Positions 42,082 to 47,259 of a stretch of DNA of 47,259 nucleotides are shown here, piece by piece. The notes beneath the pieces are model-generated. The model had not been told where the DNA came from. It searched no databases and saw nothing but the letters and a program-made list of their open reading frames with translations. Position 1 is the first letter of the stretch; each line of letters opens with the position of its first letter. Source of the DNA: Gammaproteobacteria bacterium (GTDB lineage: Bacteria; Pseudomonadota; Gammaproteobacteria; JAJFKG01); NCBI GenBank assembly GCA_021773335.1, contig JAJFKG010000054.1, positions 1 through 47,259 on the forward strand, given 5' to 3'. Made by a program: the position numbers and the translations under genes.

Positions 42082-43696
42082 ACTGATGTACCAGCGGTCG
42101 CATAACCAATGGAGCTTGCCTCGCATGCTAAAAAAATACTTGCCTAAGTTTGCTGTGATTGTTGTTTTATTGAGTCTTGTGGGCTGTAAACCACCACCGA
42201 TGTATACTGGTATTCGTTCACAAGTGGGTGATACTCAGAATCAAATCAAGCAAGTTTATCGTGATAACGACAAGCCTGTGCCAACGGTTGTTACTAAAAA
42301 TTCGCCTTACGTGGATACGACGCCGGTCAGTTTGCAACATCCGCCGAGTTGGTTAAAGAACCGGGTGACGGTGCATGGTACTAATCTACCCTTTGATTTT
42401 TTCGTCGGTAAAGTGCTGGAGCGCACGGGAAGTTTTGTGCATTACGACAATACCGTAAATCAAAGCAAGCCGATTTCTATGGATTACTCGGGAACGGTCA
42501 AAGGCGCTTTGCAAGATTTAAAGGCAAAGTCTGGTTATGCCTATGATATTGATAATGATACGTTGAGTTGGTCAGCGTTTGAAACCAAAACATATAATAT
42601 CGCATTCTTACCCGGGACAACCAATTACAAAGTTGGGCGCGATCAAGGTGGAGGTGACTCGTCTGGTTCAGGTTCATCCGGTGGAGGCAGCAGTGGCGGC
42701 TCTAGTAGCGGCGGCGATGGTGGCGGCTCTGATATGAATTACGTACGTGCACAAAGTGTTGATACCACCAATCAATACAGCAGTTTTCAAGGCGATAATA
42801 TTTCAGTATGGAAGGACTTGCAGTCGACTTTAAATGGTTTGGTTTCTAAGGATGGTAAAGTCCAGGTATCAGAAGCAACCACGACCGTGACGGTGCGCGA
42901 CCATCCTGAAAATGTGGCCTCCATCACTCAGTACATCAACAATCTCAATGAGACGCTGTCGAAACAGGTACTATTGCAAGTCGAAGTGCTTGAGGTGAAA
43001 TTGGATAAAGCATTCCAGTACGGTATTAATTGGGATCTTTTGGCGGGTGATTTTACCTTAGCCGGTAACTCGGCTAACGTTCTGGGTTTAGGTAGCCAGG
43101 TAGATACTGCCACAGGTATTGTGGGTAATACGACCTCATATGGGATTGGTATTGCACGTAAAGGCAGCCAGTCAGTGTTGCTTTCTGCGCTGAAGCAACA
43201 GGGCAATGTTTCGGTTGTTACGCAACCGCGCGTGGTGACGTTGAATAACCAAGTTGCGGAAATTAACATCAGTACGGAAACAGGCTATCTTGCGAACACG
43301 ACGACAACAGTTTCAGGGCAAGGTAATTTTAGTCAGAATGGTTTGGATCCAGGTACAGTCATCAGTGGTTTTGTGTTGTATTTAGTGCCTAAGATTGAGG
43401 GGCATAACGTCTACCTTCAAATTAGTAGCACCATCTCTGGGCAACCAACTTTTGAGTCTCAAACCTCACAGGGAGCCACGATCCAATTGCCGACTCAAGA
43501 CTTGAAGCGCTTTAACCAGCGTGCGATGGTGCCTACAGGGTCAACGTTAGTGTTGTCTGGTTTTAAACAATTAAATAACGAAGCCAATAAATCGTCATTC
43601 TTTGGTTTAGATCCTTTGGGTGGCAAAGGCGCGCGTCATACTAATACAGAAACTGTGATCTTGATTACACCGACAATCTTGGGGACGCCCGCTTAA
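42074..43696 (+). CDS. pilN: type IVb pilus outer-membrane secretin (PilN family)
   Basis: A lipoprotein secretin forming the outer-membrane channel for the pilus. The lipobox SLVGC gives lipidated Cys38 if translation starts at ATG 42074; an ATG at 42125 (MLKKYLPKF) would give a more typical 20-residue signal, so the start is uncertain. Periplasmic N-domains follow; residues about 190-217 are a Gly/Ser-rich linker. The secretin core shows LLQVEVLEVKLDKAFQYGIN, SVVTQPRVVTLNNQVAEINI and VPTGSTLVLSGFKQ. Stop overlaps the pilO start by one base. Symbol follows R64. Confidence 0.88.
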   Translation: MHKLMYQRSHNQWSLPRMLKKYLPKFAVIVVLLSLVGCKPPPMYTGIRSQVGDTQNQIKQVYRDNDKPVPTVVTKNSPYVDTTPVSLQHPPSWLKNRVTVHGTNLPFDFFVGKVLERTGSFVHYDNTVNQSKPISMDYSGTVKGALQDLKAKSGYAYDIDNDTLSWSAFETKTYNIAFLPGTTNYKVGRDQGGGDSSGSGSSGGGSSGGSSSGGDGGGSDMNYVRAQSVDTTNQYSSFQGDNISVWKDLQSTLNGLVSKDGKVQVSEATTTVTVRDHPENVASITQYINNLNETLSKQVLLQVEVLEVKLDKAFQYGINWDLLAGDFTLAGNSANVLGLGSQVDTATGIVGNTTSYGIGIARKGSQSVLLSALKQQGNVSVVTQPRVVTLNNQVAEINISTETGYLANTTTTVSGQGNFSQNGLDPGTVISGFVLYLVPKIEGHNVYLQISSTISGQPTFESQTSQGATIQLPTQDLKRFNQRAMVPTGSTLVLSGFKQLNNEANKSSFFGLDPLGGKGARHTNTETVILITPTILGTPA

Positions 43697-44973
43697 TGCC
43701 GGTCTTGATTCGTGATGACGGCGTCGAATTCGTCGTCCGTGCCTACCGCGAATTACTAGCGGCGAAGAAATCGTCGCTAGTTAAACGCGAAATCCAATTA
43801 TTGCAACATAATAATGGCGATTACCTGCGTCTGTTCTTGCAGCCTGATGGTGATTATGAAGCGGTTTTTTCGCATGAAGAAGGCTATCTGCTTGGTGAAA
43901 CCGTTTGGCATTACTTCGATAGACCGGATGATTTAATCTATTGTGAAGCTTTGGATGATGATACTGCCATTCTCGTTGTCGTGCGTGCGGGTAATGTCTT
44001 TCTCGATGCGCAAGTGCCCGTTGCCAATTTAATTGATGAATTTGCTTCTTTAGTGGCTAATGTCAATCTCTACAATATTTATGTCTATGGTAGCATCCCC
44101 TTAAGTGAGACTGAAGAAGAGGGTGGTTTTGTCTTTGATCAAGATATGGTTGCTAGCTTCACCCGTCTTGAAGAACCCTTATTCCCGACTTTGCCAACTA
44201 TGGAGGCACTGCGCCTATTACCCGTGGCAGAAGCGCTGCGCGCCTTACCAAGTCGTCGTGCTTCGCCCGTGTTTATGCTGATTATTGGTATGCTGATTAT
44301 CGGTGTGATATGGGGTGTTTATGAAGTGTTTAAGCCGAGCGCACCCGTGCAGCAAACAACAGTTGCACCACTTATTAAACCTAAAGATCCTTATGCGGCG
44401 TATCGTAGTTTGATGGAGCAGCCCGCGCCAGAACAGGTTTTGATCGATATGGTTGGTAAACTCAAGTTGTTGAGCACGGTGCCGGGTTGGTACCCTAGTA
44501 ACCTCTCTTGGGGGGCGGCCTCTGGCGGTAATAACAATAGCACCGGCACTGGGCCTGTGCGAGTACAAATGACTAGCTTTGGTGGGACTTTGGCCGTTAT
44601 GCGTGATTGGGCGGACGTCAATCAGCTAAAATTTGATATCACCGGAGAAGGTGTTGCGTTATACTTACCCGCAAAGCTTAAGGAACGTTCCGCACCGACT
44701 GCAATCGAAAAAACACAAGATGCCGTGATAACATTTATGAGTCGTATACAGCATGTACTGCATGGTAAGACAGTCCAGTTAGGCAATAAAGAAACGCAGG
44801 GTAGTATTACCCTCTGGCCGTTAACCATTAATCTCAGCTCAGTTTCTCCGAGTGTTATCGTCTTGGTTGCGCAATCACTACGTGGTTTGCCGGCCATTAT
44901 CACTGGTTATAGCGTGACAAGCACGGGTGGTTTGTATTCTGGGCAAATCAGCATAACGTTAGTAGGGACATAG
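43696..44973 (+). CDS. pilO: type IVb pilin accessory protein PilO
   Basis: 425 residues of the pilin accessory protein (PilO/PAP_PilO) type: a cytoplasmic N-terminal half (about 190 residues), a single membrane helix at about 191-213 (FMLIIGMLIIGVIWGVYEVF) and a periplasmic half. It bridges the inner-membrane platform and the secretin in R64-like pili. Starts on the last base of the secretin stop codon and is followed by pilP after 2 bp, so the pilL-N-O-P genes form one tight unit. Sequence similarity alone is modest; position and topology carry the call. Confidence 0.78.
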   Translation: MPVLIRDDGVEFVVRAYRELLAAKKSSLVKREIQLLQHNNGDYLRLFLQPDGDYEAVFSHEEGYLLGETVWHYFDRPDDLIYCEALDDDTAILVVVRAGNVFLDAQVPVANLIDEFASLVANVNLYNIYVYGSIPLSETEEEGGFVFDQDMVASFTRLEEPLFPTLPTMEALRLLPVAEALRALPSRRASPVFMLIIGMLIIGVIWGVYEVFKPSAPVQQTTVAPLIKPKDPYAAYRSLMEQPAPEQVLIDMVGKLKLLSTVPGWYPSNLSWGAASGGNNNSTGTGPVRVQMTSFGGTLAVMRDWADVNQLKFDITGEGVALYLPAKLKERSAPTAIEKTQDAVITFMSRIQHVLHGKTVQLGNKETQGSITLWPLTINLSSVSPSVIVLVAQSLRGLPAIITGYSVTSTGGLYSGQISITLVGT

Positions 44974-44975
44974 TT

Positions 44976-45902
44976 ATGGCATTGACTAAGAAACAGAAAG
45001 TGATGGTACCGTTAATAGCAGTTGCTCTATTGCTGTTAGTCTATGAAGTGATTAGTACCTTTAGTAACGGTGATAATAGCAGTGCGCCGGCACCCTCGGT
45101 AAGCAAGCGTATTGCAGTGCCGCCGAAGGCGAGTAAAGTTGCTGGGCCAACAACGCCGAGTCCCATCAAAAAAACCAGCGCGGTGGTTGACAGTGCGAAT
45201 AATCTGGGGCCGCAAGCACCCGCAACTCCAACCGCACCTAAGCAGATTGCTGTGCCACAAATAGGTAAAGTGGCACAGTCGTTTTTAACCGCAGACAAGC
45301 ACCAACAAATGCAGTATGTGGATTTGTTAAATGCGTATCAACTCGCACAAGTTCGTAAGTTATTGTCTGAAGCGAATGCGAGTATTGCTACATCTGATTT
45401 AAAAACAGTGAAAGCGAAGTCAGAAGCAGAAAAATACGTGCCGGTTAAAAGGCTGGGAACGTCGACACGCAGTAAATCATTAGGGCCTGTCATGGAGCGG
45501 GCTTCGGATTTTCGCACCTTATTTGTTGGTTATCGTCGTGGACGTTGGTATGCAACCATCGAATATAAAAACCGCATGTACAATGTGAATGTTGGTGATG
45601 AGTTTCCTGATGGTACCCAAATTCGAGTCATCGATCGTAATGGTGTTGTTGTGCAACAAGGACAAACTACTCGTTATTTGACAGTTGCTCCAGCATTGAC
45701 GGCACAAATGGCAGTAATGGAAGCGGCTGAAAAGAAAAAGCTGGGTGGACAACAATCTAGTGCCACAAGCACTAGTGATTCTACTGGTGCGAGCGAGGAA
45801 ACGTCTGATAAAACACTCTCTGCTAGCCAGAAAAAGGCGCAAACAAATCAAAAGGCTGCGATTGAAGCAGTAAATGCACTTGATTCGCAGAAGAAGCAAT
45901 AA
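44976..45902 (+). CDS. pilP: type IVb pilus biogenesis protein PilP
   Basis: 308 residues with an N-terminal membrane anchor (about 10-27, VMVPLIAVALLLLVYEVI), a Pro/Ala/Lys-rich linker (about 35-95) and a C-terminal beta domain (about 180-225: VGYRRGRWYATIEYKNRMYN, VGDEFPDGTQIRVIDRNGVV) like the HR/PilP fold of GspC-type proteins that contacts the secretin. The tail after about 250 is a Ser/Thr/Lys-rich helix-like stretch. Last gene of the cluster; a REP block follows. Confidence 0.78.
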   Translation: MALTKKQKVMVPLIAVALLLLVYEVISTFSNGDNSSAPAPSVSKRIAVPPKASKVAGPTTPSPIKKTSAVVDSANNLGPQAPATPTAPKQIAVPQIGKVAQSFLTADKHQQMQYVDLLNAYQLAQVRKLLSEANASIATSDLKTVKAKSEAEKYVPVKRLGTSTRSKSLGPVMERASDFRTLFVGYRRGRWYATIEYKNRMYNVNVGDEFPDGTQIRVIDRNGVVVQQGQTTRYLTVAPALTAQMAVMEAAEKKKLGGQQSSATSTSDSTGASEETSDKTLSASQKKAQTNQKAAIEAVNALDSQKKQ

Positions 45903-45931
45903 TTTTTTTCGCATTGTATTTTGCTTTTTGT

Positions 45932-46113
45932 GTAGCCTACGGTCTTTGTGTCAAGCCCAGATGTAGCCTTGATAAGCGCCATCGGCGCGCATCAAGGGAA
46001 TGGATTGGCAAAGACCCTCCCCGGATGACGCGCGTCCCGCGCTTATCCGGGCTACGGTTTACGTATGAACAAATGCTAATGTAGCCTTGATAAGCGCATA
46101 GCGCGCATCAAGG
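45932..46113. repeat. leader, A/B hybrid REPIN, linker and single family-A REP
   Basis: The leader starts at 45932. GTAG at 45963 opens a family-A REP (45963-45997), followed by a family-B REP as the right half (46019-46055, CCCCGGATGACGCGCG...TTATCCGGGCTAC). Then the 25-nt linker (46056-46080) and a single family-A REP (46081-46113). The remainder of the pilP-mazG gap (46114-46209) is A/T-rich without clear features. Confidence 0.88.
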
Positions 46114-46209
46114 TTTGCCTAATATGCCAATCCACTTGTAAAACAATATTTAGCTGCTTGTTTTATTAGAATTTTTTTATCCATTTCGCGCCGATTTGTC
46201 AGATCAAGG

Positions 46210-47037
46210 CTACGATTTGGATTGTTGCGATTTCACTTTTTGCCAATACATTTCTAACTCAGCCAACGCTAATTGTTGTGCATCTTTATCATCGGCTTTA
46301 ATCAATTGCTCTAACGCTTTGAAGCGCTTTTCGAATTTAGCATTGCCGGCGCGCAGCGTTGCTTCGGGATCGAGATTTAAATGCCGTGCGAGATTGGCGA
46401 CACAAAATAATAGGTCCCCTAATTCTTCTGCAACACGTGCTTTATCCGCAGCTTGTGAAATTTCATGCGCGAGTTCGTCTGCTTCTTCACGCAATTTAGC
46501 AAACACAGGTTGGACATCAGGCCAATCAAAGCCAATTTGCGCGGCACGATTTTGTAATTTGACTGCGCGTGTCATGGCCGGTAACGCCATGGCGACACCA
46601 TCTAAGATACTTTCTTGAGCTTCACCATCATGTTGGCGATGTTGATGCTTGGTTTTTTCCCATTGCTGATGGGCATCAGTTGCAGAAATCTTTTGGAGGG
46701 TGGTTTTATCTTCTTCAAGTCCTGCAAAGTATTCAGGCTTGCGACGTTGTTGTTTTGCAATAATCGTACGTGCGACATCGTCAAAATCAAACAAGCCAGC
46801 TTCTTTGGCCATTTGTGCGTAAAATACCACTTGGTAAAGTAAATCACCCAACTCATGAGATAAAGCATCAAAGTCTTTGCGAGCGATTGCGTCAGCGACT
46901 TCATAAGCTTCTTCGATAGTATAAGGAACAAGGCTTGCGAAGGTTTGCGCTTTACTCCAGGGGCAGCCACTGTCAGGATCACGTAACTGCGCCATTAAAG
47001 CGAGTAGCTGGGACAGTTGTGAGGTTCGAGTATTCAT
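46210..47037 (-). CDS. mazG: nucleoside triphosphate pyrophosphohydrolase MazG
   Basis: Hydrolyses NTPs to NMP and pyrophosphate; it clears aberrant nucleotides and lowers the alarmone response. 275 residues with two MazG domains: the first shows MAQLRDPDSGCPW-x-AQTFASLVPYTIEEAYEVADAI and ELGDLLYQVVFYAQMAKEAG, the second RAAQIGFDWPDVQPVFAKL, EEADELAHEI and ELGDLLFCVANLARHL. The REP half GTAGCCTTGA on the minus strand supplies its TAG stop codon, so a repeat abuts or slightly trimmed the 3' end. Confidence 0.95.
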   Translation of the reverse strand: MNTRTSQLSQLLALMAQLRDPDSGCPWSKAQTFASLVPYTIEEAYEVADAIARKDFDALSHELGDLLYQVVFYAQMAKEAGLFDFDDVARTIIAKQQRRKPEYFAGLEEDKTTLQKISATDAHQQWEKTKHQHRQHDGEAQESILDGVAMALPAMTRAVKLQNRAAQIGFDWPDVQPVFAKLREEADELAHEISQAADKARVAEELGDLLFCVANLARHLNLDPEATLRAGNAKFEKRFKALEQLIKADDKDAQQLALAELEMYWQKVKSQQSKS

Positions 47038-47094
47038 ATCAATACTTTACTTTTCAACGAACTATTTTACAAGTGGTAAAAAAAACAAAAAACT

Positions 47095-47259
47095 GTAGCC
47101 TACTGTCTTTGTGTCAAGCCCAGAGGTAGCCCGGATAAGTTGCGCAGCAACGTCATCCGGGAACCGCAATCGCAAAGACCCGCCCCGGATGACGCGCGTT
47201 CCGCGCTTATCCGGGCTACGGCTTACGTAGGAACAAATGCTAATGTAGCCTTGATAAGC
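47095..47259. repeat. leader, family-B REPIN, linker and start of a family-A REP
   Basis: Leader from 47095 (GTAGCCTACTGTCTTTGTGT...), family-B REPIN at 47126-47219, the 25-nt linker (47220-47243) and a family-A REP beginning GTAGCCTTGATAAGC at 47244, cut by the window end. Same order as the block at 45932-46113 but with a pure B REPIN. Confidence 0.88.

Overview
The window comes from a gammaproteobacterium, most likely a host-associated relative of Legionellales/Coxiellaceae. The evidence is the set of conserved gammaproteobacterial blocks (smpB/ssrA, ratA-rnfH, fur, bamE/recN/nadK, prfB-lysS, ygfZ/sdhE/ygfX, rpoE, lepA-lepB-rnc-era-recO, mazG), heat-shock control by both HrcA/CIRCE and sigma-32-type promoters, and a 2101-residue Sel1-repeat protein of the kind common in intracellular bacteria. 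The lineage is an inference; no 16S gene is present.

Layout. 1-1608: a decayed tyrosine-integrase end, a UPF0149/SEC-C gene and the tmRNA gene ssrA. 1957-7224: smpB, the ratA-rnfH pair, fur, bamE and nadK-recN. 7372-12728: the heat-shock operon hrcA-grpE-dnaK-dnaJ with a CIRCE operator and two sigma-32-like promoters. 12735-19222: fpr, prfB (programmed +1 frameshift), lysS, ygfZ, sdhE-ygfX and rpoE. 19246-20116: a REP-associated tyrosine transposase (RAYT) bracketed by inverted repeats. 20158-26463: the giant Sel1-repeat gene. 26947-31945: lepA-lepB-rnc-era-recO. 32139-32513: a stand-alone BarA-type Hpt protein. 32934-45902: a 13-kb type IVb (R64-like) pilus cluster. 46210-47037: mazG.

The most distinctive material is of two kinds. 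First, short palindromic repeats fill many gaps between genes. They form two REP families with the same architecture: both start with GTAG, one palindrome is CCTTGAT/ATCAAGG and the other CCCGGAT/ATCCGGG. They occur as inverted pairs (REPINs), as hybrids of the two families, and once as three copies with an exact 124-bp period. The RAYT gene is a natural candidate for having spread them. Second, the pilus cluster has a permuted order (ATPase and platform, six prepilin genes, then TcpQ-like protein, secretin, PilO, PilP). It includes two unusually large prepilin-like proteins (380 and 424 residues) that share an identical N-terminal export/assembly segment but diverge further on. At least one of them appears to be its own transcription unit.

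All calls come from reading the sequence and from family knowledge; no database search was run. Start codons were moved from the longest open frame where a Shine-Dalgarno sequence or family length argued for it, and this is stated per gene.
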